DNA of 64,000 nt, from contig NC_014532.2 in assembly GCF_000196875.2 (NCBI RefSeq), forward strand, positions 2,976,001 to 3,040,000, read 5' to 3'. The notes beneath the pieces were generated by a model, which did no database searches, was not told the origin of the DNA, and saw only the letters and a list, made by a program, of their open reading frames with translations. Numbering within the stretch: the stretch's first letter is position 1; each line of letters begins with the position of its first letter. This document shows positions 8,039 to 17,684 of the stretch, piece after piece. Source of the DNA: Halomonas elongata DSM 2581. GTDB lineage: Bacteria > Pseudomonadota > Gammaproteobacteria > Pseudomonadales > Halomonadaceae. Made by a program: the position numbers and the translations under genes.

Positions 8039-10492
8039 ATGACGGCCAGCGTCGCCTCCTCTGCGAGCGAGCTCCACGCCTGCTACCACTGCGGCGAGCC
8101 GGTGACCGAGCCCTCGCCCTGGACGCTCGAGATCGACGGCTGCCGGCATCCGCTGTGCTGCCCCGGCTGCCAGGCCGTGGCTCGCGCCATCGTCGACGGC
8201 GGCCTGGCGAGCTACTATCGCTTCCGCACCGCGCTGCCCGAACGCCCCCTGGATCGCCACGACGCCACGGCCGAGCAGTGGTCGCTGTTCGACGACCCCG
8301 GCCTGCAGGCCCGCTTCGTGCACGACGATGACGCCGGCGTCCACGCCAGCCTGTCGGTGGACGGCATCACCTGTGCAGCCTGCGCCTGGCTGATCGAGCA
8401 TCGGCTCAACGCCCTGGAAGGCGTCACCGGCAGCGCCGTCGACCTCACCCACCATCGCCTGCGCCTGGGCTGGGATCCGCAGCGCATCACCCTTTCGCGC
8501 CTGCTCGCCGAACTGGCGGCCATCGGCTACCCATCCCGCCCCTTTGAGCCCGACGAGGCACAGCGGCGCCTGCAACGCGAGTCGCACCAACAACTGCGAC
8601 GGCTGATCGTCGCCGCCCTGGGCATGATGCAGGCACTGATGTTCTCGCTGCCCTTCTACCTGGCAGGCGACACGGGCCTCGACGCCGACTTCGACCGCCT
8701 CTTCCACTGGCTGGCCCTGGCCTTGACCACCCCGGTGGTGCTGTACGCGGCCCAGCCCTTCTTCCTCCAGGCCTGGCGCGACCTGCGCACCCGCACCCTG
8801 GGCATGGACGTCCCGGTGTCGCTGGCCATCGGCTCCGCCTACCTGGCCAGCGCCTGGGCGGTCATCAGCGGCCGGGGCGAGGTCTATTTCGACTCGGTGA
8901 GCATGTTCACCTTCTTCCTGCTGTTCGGTCGCCATCTCGAGGCCCGCGCACGACGCCGGGGCGGCGCCGCCGGCAATGCGCTGGCCAACCTGCTGCCGAT
9001 GTCGGCGACGCGCCTCGACGACGCTGGCGAGCCGCGCATCCTGCCTGCCAGCGAACTGCGCGCCGGCGACCGGGTACTGGTCAAGCCAGGCCACCGCGTA
9101 CCCGCCGATGGCGTGATCGAGAGCGGCGCCTCCAGTCTCGACGAGTCGACGCTCACCGGCGAGACGCAACCCGTGACGCGACGCATCGGCGACGCCGTCA
9201 CCGGCGGCAGCCAGAACCTCGAGAGCCCGCTGACCCTGCGCATCACCCGTGCCGGCAGCGATACCCGCGTCGCCGGCCTGCTCGACCTCACCGACCGGGC
9301 CTTCGCCGAGCGCCCGCGCATTGCCCTCAAGAGCGCCCGCCTGGCCCATCACTTCGTGCTTCAGGTATTGCTGATCGCCGCCGCCGTGGCACTCGCCTGG
9401 TGGTTCATCGCGCCCGAACGGGCCTTCTGGGTGACGCTGTCGGTTCTGGTCGTCACCTGTCCCTGCGCCCTGGCGCTGGCCACGCCCACCGCACTCACCG
9501 CCGCCCACGGCCGCCTGCAGCGTCGCGGCGCCCTGCTGACCCGCGCCGACGCCCTGGAGTCGCTGGCCGGCATCGATCGCGTGATCTTCGACAAGACCGG
9601 TACCCTGACCACCGGCGAGATTCAGCTCATCGACACCCGCACCGTCGAGGACGGTGACCCGCGACGCCTGCAGGCCATCGCCGCCGCGCTCGAGGCGCAT
9701 TCGGAGCATCCCATCGCCCGCGCCTTTCGCGCACACCGCTTGCCCGGCGTGACCGCCGACGACGTCACTCGTCAGCCCGGCGCGGGCCTGGAAGGTCGCA
9801 TCGCGGGCACGAGCTGGCGGCTGGGTCGCCCCGACTTCGCCGCCGACCAGGCGCCCGCCCCGCCCGACGACGGGCCCTGGCTGCTGCTCGCCGAAGAAGG
9901 CCGGCCCCGGGCCTGGTTCGCCCTGGACGACCGCCTGAGCGACGACGCCGACGCCACCCTGGCGGCGCTGCGCCTGGCCGGCATCGAAGTGGAACTGCTC
10001 TCCGGCGACGCCGAGCCCCGGGTCCGCGAGCTGGCCGAGCGCCTGGACATCGCCGACTGGCGGGCCGCGATGCGCCCGGAAGACAAGCTGGACAGGCTTC
10101 GCGTCCACCAGTCACGCGGCGAGCGCGTGGCCATGGTCGGCGATGGCGTCAACGACGTACCGGTACTGGCCGGCGCCGATGTGGCCTTCGCCATGAACGG
10201 CGCCACCGACCTGGCCCGCACACGGGCCGATGTGATCCTGCTCACTCCCCGACTCCAGCGCGTCGCCGAAGCGATCGGCCTCGCCCGCGCCACCCAGCGC
10301 GTCATTCGCCAGAACCTGGGCTGGGCTCTGCTCTACAATCTGCTGGCACTCCCGCTGGCGGCCTGCGGCCTGGTGCCTCCCTGGCTCGCCGCCATCGGCA
10401 TGTCCCTGAGCTCGCTGGTGGTCGTGGCCAATGCCCTGCGCCTGGCCCGCCCCGGGAGATTCCACCACCCCACAGCTCCGGTGTCGTCATGA
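8039..10492 (+). CDS. ccoI: Copper-translocating P-type ATPase for cbb3 oxidase biogenesis
   Basis: P1B-type ATPase (CcoI/FixI/CopA2) moving Cu+ across the inner membrane towards the CuB site of CcoN. It has 817 residues. An N-terminal Cys-rich segment (CYHCG, CCPGCQ) is typical of the FixI branch and is followed by an HMA domain with CAAC near residue 115. Then come the transmembrane segments, actuator TGE, metal site CPC at residues 474-476, phosphorylation site DKTGT from 518, and GDGVND in the hinge. It follows ccoH by 3 bp and overlaps ccoS by 4 bp. Confidence 0.95.
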   Translation: MTASVASSASELHACYHCGEPVTEPSPWTLEIDGCRHPLCCPGCQAVARAIVDGGLASYYRFRTALPERPLDRHDATAEQWSLFDDPGLQARFVHDDDAGVHASLSVDGITCAACAWLIEHRLNALEGVTGSAVDLTHHRLRLGWDPQRITLSRLLAELAAIGYPSRPFEPDEAQRRLQRESHQQLRRLIVAALGMMQALMFSLPFYLAGDTGLDADFDRLFHWLALALTTPVVLYAAQPFFLQAWRDLRTRTLGMDVPVSLAIGSAYLASAWAVISGRGEVYFDSVSMFTFFLLFGRHLEARARRRGGAAGNALANLLPMSATRLDDAGEPRILPASELRAGDRVLVKPGHRVPADGVIESGASSLDESTLTGETQPVTRRIGDAVTGGSQNLESPLTLRITRAGSDTRVAGLLDLTDRAFAERPRIALKSARLAHHFVLQVLLIAAAVALAWWFIAPERAFWVTLSVLVVTCPCALALATPTALTAAHGRLQRRGALLTRADALESLAGIDRVIFDKTGTLTTGEIQLIDTRTVEDGDPRRLQAIAAALEAHSEHPIARAFRAHRLPGVTADDVTRQPGAGLEGRIAGTSWRLGRPDFAADQAPAPPDDGPWLLLAEEGRPRAWFALDDRLSDDADATLAALRLAGIEVELLSGDAEPRVRELAERLDIADWRAAMRPEDKLDRLRVHQSRGERVAMVGDGVNDVPVLAGADVAFAMNGATDLARTRADVILLTPRLQRVAEAIGLARATQRVIRQNLGWALLYNLLALPLAACGLVPPWLAAIGMSLSSLVVVANALRLARPGRFHHPTAPVSS

Positions 10493-10698
10493 GCATTCTT
10501 TATCTGCTGATTCCGCTGTCGCTCGTTCTGTTCGGACTGGCCGTCTGGGCCTTCTTCTGGGCGGTGAGAAACGACCAGTTCGACGACCTCGAAGGACCCG
10601 CCTATCGCATCCTGTTCGACGAGGACGACCCGCCTCCGGCCGCCCGCCGGCAGGACGACGCCACCGCCGCTCGTCACGGCAGGGAAGAGGACACATGA
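10489..10698 (+). CDS. ccoS: cbb3-type oxidase assembly protein CcoS
   Basis: Small membrane protein (69 residues) needed for cofactor insertion into cbb3 oxidase. It has a single N-terminal helix (residues 4-26) then the signature WAVRNDQFDDLEGPAYRILF, conserved in CcoS/FixS, and an acidic variable tail. It overlaps ccoI (ATGA) and the next gene (ATGA). Confidence 0.94.
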   Translation: MSILYLLIPLSLVLFGLAVWAFFWAVRNDQFDDLEGPAYRILFDEDDPPPAARRQDDATAARHGREEDT

Positions 10699-11423
10699 AC
10701 CCGACCGGCCTGGAACTCCCGCCCCTGGCGGCCGCCTTCGTCTTCGGTCTGTTGGGCGGTGCCCACTGCATCGGCATGTGCGGCGGCATCATGAGCGCCC
10801 TGACGTTTGCCGTGCCTCCCAGCATGCGTCAGCCGGCGCGCCTGGCCGGCCTGCTGCTGGGCTACAACCTGGGCCGCGTGACCAGCTACATGTGCGCCGG
10901 CGTCCTGGCCGCCACTCTCGGCACCCTGGTCGGCATCGCCCCCGGCGCCCGCCTGACACTTCAGGTCATCGCCGCCACGATGCTGATCCTGATGGCGCTA
11001 TACATCGCCGACTGGTGGAAGGGGTTACTGCGCCTCGAAGCCCTGGGACGACACCTGTGGCGACATCTGGAACCTCTGGGCCGGCACCTGATGCCGGTGG
11101 TGACACTGCCACAGGCCGTGGCCCTGGGGGCCGTCTGGGGCTGGCTGCCCTGCGGCCTGGTCTACTCGATGCTGGCCTGGAGCCTGGCCACCGCCGACCC
11201 GCTCCAGGGCCTCATGCTGATGGGTGCCTTCGGCCTCGGCACCCTGCCGGCCCTGCTGGCAACCGGCCTGATCGCCCGTCGGCTGGGCACGTTGATCCGC
11301 CACCCCGCCACCCGCACACTGGCGGCGCTGGCGATCATCGCCTTCGCACTCTGGCAACTCTGGGCATTGCTGCCCACGGGCACGATGGACCACGGGCCGA
11401 TGAACGGCCATGCGGGGCACTGA
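10695..11423 (+). CDS. SafE/TauE-family membrane protein of the cco cluster
   Basis: Polytopic inner-membrane protein (242 residues, about six helices) of the sulfite-exporter TauE/SafE superfamily. Members are often found beside cbb3 assembly genes, and a copper-related role has been suggested. Near the N-terminus, GGAHCIGMCGG has two Cys separated by three residues; WGWLPCGLVYS holds another conserved Cys. The C-terminus ends in a Met/His-rich stretch (MDHGPMNGHAGH) that looks able to bind metal. The ATG at 10695 overlaps ccoS; longer upstream extensions only read through ccoS. Substrate not established. Confidence 0.85.
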   Translation: MNPTGLELPPLAAAFVFGLLGGAHCIGMCGGIMSALTFAVPPSMRQPARLAGLLLGYNLGRVTSYMCAGVLAATLGTLVGIAPGARLTLQVIAATMLILMALYIADWWKGLLRLEALGRHLWRHLEPLGRHLMPVVTLPQAVALGAVWGWLPCGLVYSMLAWSLATADPLQGLMLMGAFGLGTLPALLATGLIARRLGTLIRHPATRTLAALAIIAFALWQLWALLPTGTMDHGPMNGHAGH

Positions 11424-11429
11424 TTCAAG

Positions 11430-11543
11430 GGGGAAGAGGGACTAGCCCCAGGGGTTGGGGCGACAAGGGAGTTCTTCCCTCTTAAAGGCGCGCAGCGCCG
11501 TTCTTCTCTCTTCCAGCGGCATTAGCCGCGTTCTTGGGGGTTC

Positions 11544-11545
<2 letters not shown>
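11430..11545. repeat. Tandem ~30-bp hairpin array
   Basis: Between two convergent genes. The motif GTTCTT recurs at 11471, 11500 and 11530. Each of the first two is followed by a pyrimidine run and a short hairpin: GGCGC-GCA-GCGCC at 11487-11499 and GCGGC-ATTA-GCCGC at 11516-11529. A further hairpin GCCCCA/TGGGGC lies at 11445-11461. It could act as a bidirectional terminator for the cco and ttcA transcripts. Confidence 0.6.
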
Positions 11546-12440
<895 letters not shown>

Positions 12441-12520
12441 GGTCACGGCGCTGCCAGGGCATCTACGAAATTCGGGGCGCTCATCCTACCATCCCGACCG
12501 ACACAGGCGAAGCGCCCTGC

Positions 12521-13147
12521 TCAGCTGCTGCGCCGCCGGGCGCTGTCATCGCGCATCAGACGCAGGTACATCAAGGCGGTGGTCACCGCATCGCCCAGCG
12601 CACTGTGGCGGCCCATCATCGGCACTTCGAGCCGCTCGGCGGCCTCTTCGAAACGCGGCCGACCCTCGAGCTGAGGATGACGATAGCGTTGGCGTCGCTG
12701 GTAGAGCGGTGCCACATCGATGGCCGCGTTGGGCAGGTCGAAACCGAAACGTGGCCGCAAGCCACGATTCAGCAGGGCCAGCTCGCCCTCCAGGTTCCAC
12801 CCCACCAGGGGCCGATTCCCGACGAAATCCAGAAAGCGTTCCAGGGCCTTGTCCAGGGATTCGCCGTCATCCAGATCGATGCCGCGCAGCCCGTGTCGGC
12901 GCACGGTCTCTTGCGTGAATCCGGCCGGCTGGCGCACATGCAGGTCGAGCGACTCGCTGGTCAGGACCCGGTCACCGCTCAGCCGTACGGCGGCAATGGC
13001 CATCGGCTCGCCATGGCGCTCGGCCGGCTCGGTGGAGCGGCAAGCCACGGCGACCATTTCATCGCCGGTATAAGGTTGGAAGAGCCAGCCGTAGCGGCTA
13101 TCGGCGTAGCGTCGTCGATCGGCCGCTCGTCGCAATGTCTTGAACAT
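12521..13147 (-). CDS. DnaQ/DEDDh-like 3'-5' exonuclease fold, catalytic motifs degenerate
   Basis: 208-residue protein aligning with the DnaQ-type exonucleases commonly encoded beside the CBS/nucleotidyltransferase protein in the acetate-symporter neighbourhood. Motif III is kept (HSALGDA). Motif I, normally D-x-E after a hydrophobic strand, reads VAVACRSTEP, so both acidic residues appear replaced (Ala and Arg). Motif II reads GWNLEGEL, with Glu for Asp. Nuclease activity is therefore doubtful. The start ATG at 13147 follows GGAGGAAATGCATC. It lies 55 bp downstream of, and is probably cotranscribed with, the next gene. Confidence 0.75.
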   Translation of the reverse strand: MFKTLRRAADRRRYADSRYGWLFQPYTGDEMVAVACRSTEPAERHGEPMAIAAVRLSGDRVLTSESLDLHVRQPAGFTQETVRRHGLRGIDLDDGESLDKALERFLDFVGNRPLVGWNLEGELALLNRGLRPRFGFDLPNAAIDVAPLYQRRQRYRHPQLEGRPRFEEAAERLEVPMMGRHSALGDAVTTALMYLRLMRDDSARRRSS

Positions 13148-13202
13148 GATGCATTTCCTCCCTGTCGATCCCGATTCCCTGCCGGGCCGCCATGATTGAC
13201 CT

Positions 13203-15017
13203 TCAGGCATATTCCAGGTGATAGCGATGGGACAACCGCTGCTTGAAGTCCTTGACGATGTGCAGTGCTTCGCGCAGCAGATCGCGTTCGAGCGACGACA
13301 GCTCCTGCACCACCACACGGTCCGGCTCGCCTTCCTTGCCATCGAGGCGTTCGAGCTGCTGTTTGAGGCGCAGCTCGGTGAACAGTGACAGCGCTTCGCC
13401 CAGGTCCTCGGCGAAGCGGGCTTCCAGTCGACCATCGGCCACCAGGGCGTCGAGTCGCTCCAGCGTCGAGGTCACCGTGATGTTGCGCTCCAGGGCCATG
13501 ACCCTGACGCCGTGCACGACCGGGAAGATCCCGCCCTTCTTGATGTCGATGCCGTGCTGGGGCTTCTTCAACGAGCCGAACAGTGTCAGCGGCGTCGAAA
13601 AGCGCAGCACCGGGCGCGCGAAGTGCGACAGCAGGATCTCGTCCCCGGCGCAACGCTCGAAGAGCGCGTCTCGCAGCCGCGCAAGCAAGGCCGGATTGCC
13701 TGCCATGGCCTGGGCATCGAGCAGGATGGCCAGATTCATCAGCGAGTCCGCATCGCAGCGTCGCGCCCAGGTTTCGATACGCTCCCGCCACTGGGTCTCG
13801 CCGCCGACCCATTGTGGATTGGACACCATGATGCCGCCGGGACAAGGCGGATAACCGAGTTCGAGCAGCGCGTCACTGAAGGCGCGCATGCGCTCCTCAA
13901 GCTCCGGCCAGGCCAGGTCGTCCTCCAGGATCAGGCCATTGTCCTGGTCGGTCTTGAGTACCTGCTCCCCTCGCCCCTCGCTGCCCATGACCATCAGGCA
14001 ACTCGCGCCGTGGTAGCGCTCGTCGATGAGAAAGTCCCATGTCTTGCCGATGATGCGTCCGTTCAACGCCGCCAGCAGGCCCATGACGAAACGGGGTTTG
14101 GCGCCCTGGGCCATCAATCCTCGCACCAGGTCGGGCATCAAGCGGCTGGCCTCCGACAGCGACGCCAGATCATCGGCCTGCTCCACGCGCAGGCTGACCA
14201 CGTGGCTGCGGCTGGAAAAATGACTGAGCGCATCGGTCAACTCCACGACGCCCACGGGCGTGGAATCTTCCATGACCACGATCCGCTCGACACGGTGACG
14301 GGTCATCGCCACCAGTGCCTCGAACAGGTATTGATCCGGACGTGCCGTGACCAGCGCGAAGTTGGCAATGGAACGCACCGGCGCGTCCTGCGGCCACTTC
14401 TCCAGCACCAGGGCGTTGAGAAGATCGGTCTTGGTCACCATCCCCGCGCCGCTCTCGCCCTCGACCAGCAGGCTGTCGACATGCTGCGCGTCCAGCGTGG
14501 CCACCGCCTCGGTGATGGTGGCCGTTTTCGCCAGGAGATGCGGCCGGCGCATGCATTCCCGCGTCCGCGCCAGCATGGCGCCGGCCATGGCGCTACCGCC
14601 CGAGGCTCGCTGGGCAGCCAGCAAGCGCGTCTTGTGCGCCAGGTTGCGTCGAAAGCTCTCGGCAAAGGCCGGGTAGTCATCGCACAACGCCAAGAACTCC
14701 GCCCTGGGCAACAGATAACACAGGGTCTGCTGTTCGGCGCAGAAACGATATCGGCTCTGCCCGTGCAGGATGCTGATGGCCCCGAACAGGTCACCGGCGG
14801 TGTAGTGGCCGATGCGTTCCGGCTCACCCGGCTGGGTAACATCCAGCTCGGCGACCTCGCCCTTGTGGATCAAGAAGACGTTCTCGCCTGCCTGGCCGGC
14901 CTCGAGAATGATCTCATCCCGGTCGAAATAGACCAGATCGAGGCTGCCGCTCACCCGATTTCGCCCGGCATCGTCGAGCAGGCTGAACGGCAGTTGGGAA
15001 AGATCGACATCGACCAT
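13203..15017 (-). CDS. cNMP-binding / CBS / DUF294 nucleotidyltransferase-like signal protein
   Basis: 604-residue soluble protein. A cyclic-nucleotide-binding-like domain (about 15-135, GEVAEL and GDLFGAISIL) is followed by a CBS pair (about 160-280), then a DUF294 putative nucleotidyltransferase domain with GSEGRGEQ and TDQDNGLIL (near residues 350-370), and the DUF294 C-terminal helical domain. The family resembles GlnD-type nucleotidyltransferases and is very often found next to DUF4212/acetate symporter genes, where a regulatory role is presumed. It is divergent from the symporter operon across a 514-bp gap. Target unknown. Confidence 0.88.
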   Translation of the reverse strand: MVDVDLSQLPFSLLDDAGRNRVSGSLDLVYFDRDEIILEAGQAGENVFLIHKGEVAELDVTQPGEPERIGHYTAGDLFGAISILHGQSRYRFCAEQQTLCYLLPRAEFLALCDDYPAFAESFRRNLAHKTRLLAAQRASGGSAMAGAMLARTRECMRRPHLLAKTATITEAVATLDAQHVDSLLVEGESGAGMVTKTDLLNALVLEKWPQDAPVRSIANFALVTARPDQYLFEALVAMTRHRVERIVVMEDSTPVGVVELTDALSHFSSRSHVVSLRVEQADDLASLSEASRLMPDLVRGLMAQGAKPRFVMGLLAALNGRIIGKTWDFLIDERYHGASCLMVMGSEGRGEQVLKTDQDNGLILEDDLAWPELEERMRAFSDALLELGYPPCPGGIMVSNPQWVGGETQWRERIETWARRCDADSLMNLAILLDAQAMAGNPALLARLRDALFERCAGDEILLSHFARPVLRFSTPLTLFGSLKKPQHGIDIKKGGIFPVVHGVRVMALERNITVTSTLERLDALVADGRLEARFAEDLGEALSLFTELRLKQQLERLDGKEGEPDRVVVQELSSLERDLLREALHIVKDFKQRLSHRYHLEYA

Positions 15018-15531
15018 GACAAGAGCCTCGCGGCGTGATCATCACCCATCACCTTTTCAGGGTGTTCATCGGAAAAGCAGGATCATGCATTCACCATGGC
15101 ACGAAAACACCCACCCGATGGAGTTCTTGGGATCAGACTAGCAAAGCCCTGGCCATGGCAAGAATCCATACCATGGTTCTATATGCCGAAGTCGTAGGGG
15201 TATTACGTCTAATCACAACGGCGTAATACTATCGTTTCATGCCAAGCAATCTTTCATTGCCTCAGCACCTATCCCGCCGCTATACCATGGTCCCATATCG
15301 ACTTAAGGAGTATATATGGAAAATCCTCAATAACATCATAATCCATTGATTAAAAACAAATAAAAACAAACAACCACAAAATGTAACGCCCCTTGATACC
15401 AAAGTATGGGCTTTCTTTTTTCACATTATTGACCAGCATTACCCATGAATCCGTGGAGGGGGACTTCGGTCTCGTCGCCACGCCCGATGGGTGCAACTTT
15501 CCGACCTCGACAACAAACGGAGAGCAAGACA
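15018..15531. other. AT-rich divergent regulatory region before the symporter operon
   Basis: No convincing gene. It holds a perfect 8-bp inverted repeat GTATTACG (15200-15207) / CGTAATAC (15222-15229); two near-identical 17-mers starting ATACCATGGT at 15168 and 15282; a strong Shine-Dalgarno AAGGAG followed by a five-codon frame MENPQ-stop at 15316-15333; and a poly-A-rich stretch around 15350-15380. It is the likely control region of the symporter operon. I cannot defend a particular promoter. Confidence 0.6.
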
Positions 15532-15792
15532 ATGGCAGACAACAAATCCAATGCCGAAGCCTACTGGGCGGCCAACATACGACTGATAGCAGGGTGTCTA
15601 GTCGTCTGGGCCCTGGTGTCCTATGGCTGCGCCATCCTGCTGAGGCCGCTGTTGGCCAGCATCCCGATCGGCGGTACCGACCTCGGGTTCTGGTTTGCCC
15701 AGCAGGGTTCGATACTGACCTTCATCGGCATCATCTTCTTCTATGCCTGGAAGATGAACCGGCTGGATAAACAGTTCGGGCTCGAGGAGTAA
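15532..15792 (+). CDS. DUF4212 domain protein, small subunit beside sodium:solute symporter
   Basis: 86-residue membrane protein with two helices (about 16-40 and 57-78). The family signature is plain: YWAANIRL, VSYGCAILL and LGFWFAQQGSI. DUF4212 proteins are nearly always encoded directly before a VC_2705-type sodium:solute symporter, as here (4-bp gap), and probably form part of that transporter. The start ATG at 15532 has GGAGAGCAAGACA upstream; a longer upstream frame lacks family similarity. Confidence 0.93.
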   Translation: MADNKSNAEAYWAANIRLIAGCLVVWALVSYGCAILLRPLLASIPIGGTDLGFWFAQQGSILTFIGIIFFYAWKMNRLDKQFGLEE

Positions 15793-15796
15793 CCCA

Positions 15797-17590
15797 ATGA
15801 GTCAATTCGCTATCAACATCCTCTTCGTGGGTGCCTCCTTCGCCCTGTACATCGGCATTGCCATCTGGGCCAAGGTCGGCTCGACCAAGGACTTCTATGT
15901 CGCCGGTGGCGGTATTCACCCGATCACCAACGGCATGGCCATCGGGGCCGACTGGATGTCGGCGGCCTCCTTCATTTCCATGGCCGGCCTGATCGCGGCC
16001 GGCGGCTATGCCAACTCGACCTTTCTGATGGGGTGGACCGGTGGCTATGTACTGCTGGCGACCCTGCTGGCGCCCTATCTGCGCAAGTTCGGCAAGTTCA
16101 CCGTCCCGGAATTCATCGGCGACCGCTTCTACAGCAAACCGGCGCGCATGGTCGCGGTGATCTGTCTGATCGTGGCCTCGGTGACCTACGTCATCGGCCA
16201 GATGGCAGGTGCCGGCGTGGCCTTCTCGCGCTTTCTCGAGGTAGACGCCACCACCGGGCTGATAATTGCCGCCGTGGTAATCTTCTTCTACTCGGTACTG
16301 GGGGGCATGAAGGGCATCACCTACACCCAGGTGGCCCAGTACATCGTGCTGATCATCGCCTATACCATTCCGGCGATCTTCATTTCGCTGGAACTGACCG
16401 ACAATCCCATTCCGCCACTCGGGCTGTTCTCCACCCATAGCGAATCCGGCGTACCGCTGCTGGCCAAGCTCAATGAAGTAGTGACCGCCCTGGGTTTCAA
16501 TGAGTACACGGCGGACGTGGACAACAAGCTCAACATGGTGCTGTTCACTCTCTCGCTGATGATCGGTACCGCCGGCCTGCCCCACGTCATCATTCGCTTC
16601 TTCACGGTTCCCAAGGTGGCGGATGCCCGCTGGTCAGCCGGCTGGGCCCTGGTGTTCATCGCCCTGCTCTACCTGACCGCCCCCGCCGTAGCCTCCATGG
16701 CGCGTCTCAACATCGCCACCACGGTCTATCCCGAGATGGCCAGCCAGGTCGAGAACGTCGAGCAGGCCACCGCCAATCCGATTCTCTACGAGGATCGCCC
16801 CGGCTGGATCCGCACCTGGGAAGAGACCGGGCTGATCCAGTACGAAGACAAGAACGGCGACGGCCGCATCCAGCTCTACAACGACAGCGACTCCTTCGCA
16901 TCGACCGCCGAGCAGCGCGGCTGGGAAGGCAACGAGCTCAGCGTCAACAACGACATCCTGGTGCTCGCCAACCCGGAGATCGCCAATCTGCCTGGCTGGG
17001 TCATCGGCCTGATCGCCGCCGGCGGGCTGGCCGCGGCACTCTCCACCGCCGCCGGTCTGCTGCTGGCCATCTCCTCGGCGATCAGTCACGACCTGATCAA
17101 GGGGGCGATCAACCCACGCATCACCGAGAAGGGCGAACTGATGGCAGCCCGGATATCGATGTCCGTTGCCATCGTCGTGGCCACCTATCTGGGGGCCAAT
17201 CCTCCGGGCTTCGCGGCACAGGTCGTGGCACTGGCCTTCGGTATCGCCGCCGCCTCGCTGTTCCCGGCGCTGATGATGGGGATCTTCTCCAAGCGGGTGA
17301 ACAATACAGGCGCCATCTCCGGCATGCTGACCGGCCTGATCTTCACCCTGGTGTACATCTTCATCTACAAGGGCTGGTTCTTCATCCCTGGTACCAACAA
17401 CCTGCCGGATACGGCGGAACACTGGGTGCTGGGCATTTCCCCGCTCTCCATCGGGGCCGTGGGCGCCATCATCAACTTCGCGGTGGCCTTCACCATCTCC
17501 CGGATGACCGCGGAGCCGCCCCAGGAGATCCAGGATCTCGTCGAAAGCGTGCGCTATCCCAAGGGCGCTGGCACTGCCACCGGCCACTAG
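15797..17590 (+). CDS. Sodium:solute symporter, VC_2705/ActP-like
   Basis: Polytopic SSS-family carrier (597 residues, about 13 helices), likely importing acetate or another short monocarboxylate with Na+. Conserved parts include GGGIHPITNGMAIGADWMSAASF near residue 35 (shown only in part here by its length) and GLAAALSTAAGLLLA in the middle. A loop of roughly 90 residues between helices (about 310-400) is special to this subfamily and contains DKNGDGRIQLYN at 351-362, which fits an EF-hand-type calcium loop. The neighbours (DUF4212, CBS/DUF294 protein, CrbS, acs) support acetate metabolism. The substrate is inferred. Confidence 0.9.
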   Translation: MSQFAINILFVGASFALYIGIAIWAKVGSTKDFYVAGGGIHPITNGMAIGADWMSAASFISMAGLIAAGGYANSTFLMGWTGGYVLLATLLAPYLRKFGKFTVPEFIGDRFYSKPARMVAVICLIVASVTYVIGQMAGAGVAFSRFLEVDATTGLIIAAVVIFFYSVLGGMKGITYTQVAQYIVLIIAYTIPAIFISLELTDNPIPPLGLFSTHSESGVPLLAKLNEVVTALGFNEYTADVDNKLNMVLFTLSLMIGTAGLPHVIIRFFTVPKVADARWSAGWALVFIALLYLTAPAVASMARLNIATTVYPEMASQVENVEQATANPILYEDRPGWIRTWEETGLIQYEDKNGDGRIQLYNDSDSFASTAEQRGWEGNELSVNNDILVLANPEIANLPGWVIGLIAAGGLAAALSTAAGLLLAISSAISHDLIKGAINPRITEKGELMAARISMSVAIVVATYLGANPPGFAAQVVALAFGIAAASLFPALMMGIFSKRVNNTGAISGMLTGLIFTLVYIFIYKGWFFIPGTNNLPDTAEHWVLGISPLSIGAVGAIINFAVAFTISRMTAEPPQEIQDLVESVRYPKGAGTATGH

Positions 17591-17638
17591 GCCATAATCC
17601 CACCTCGGCGTCGTCCGCGGCGCCGCTCACAACCCTTG

Positions 17639-17666
17639 CATCGGGCTTCCTTCGGGAAGCCCGATG
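17639..17666 (+). terminator. Strong UUCG-loop hairpin after the symporter gene
   Basis: Perfect 12-bp stem (17639-17650 with 17655-17666) closed by a C-TTCG-G tetraloop. No T-tract follows, and the next gene begins only 18 bp later. It may therefore be a stability or processing element within the operon rather than a full terminator. Confidence 0.55.
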
Positions 17667-17684
17667 ACCGTCAGGAAGACCTAC

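Noticed and set aside
7418..10108. Long open frame on the minus strand (896 codons) over the cco assembly genes
   Set aside because: Antisense to ccoG, ccoH and ccoI, which have clear motifs. High GC leaves such frames open; the translation is a low-complexity Gly/Gln/His/Arg mixture.
13148..13435. N-terminal extension of the DnaQ-like protein
   Set aside because: The extra codons are antisense-frame sequence of the neighbouring CBS/DUF294 gene; the ATG at 13147 has a strong ribosome site.
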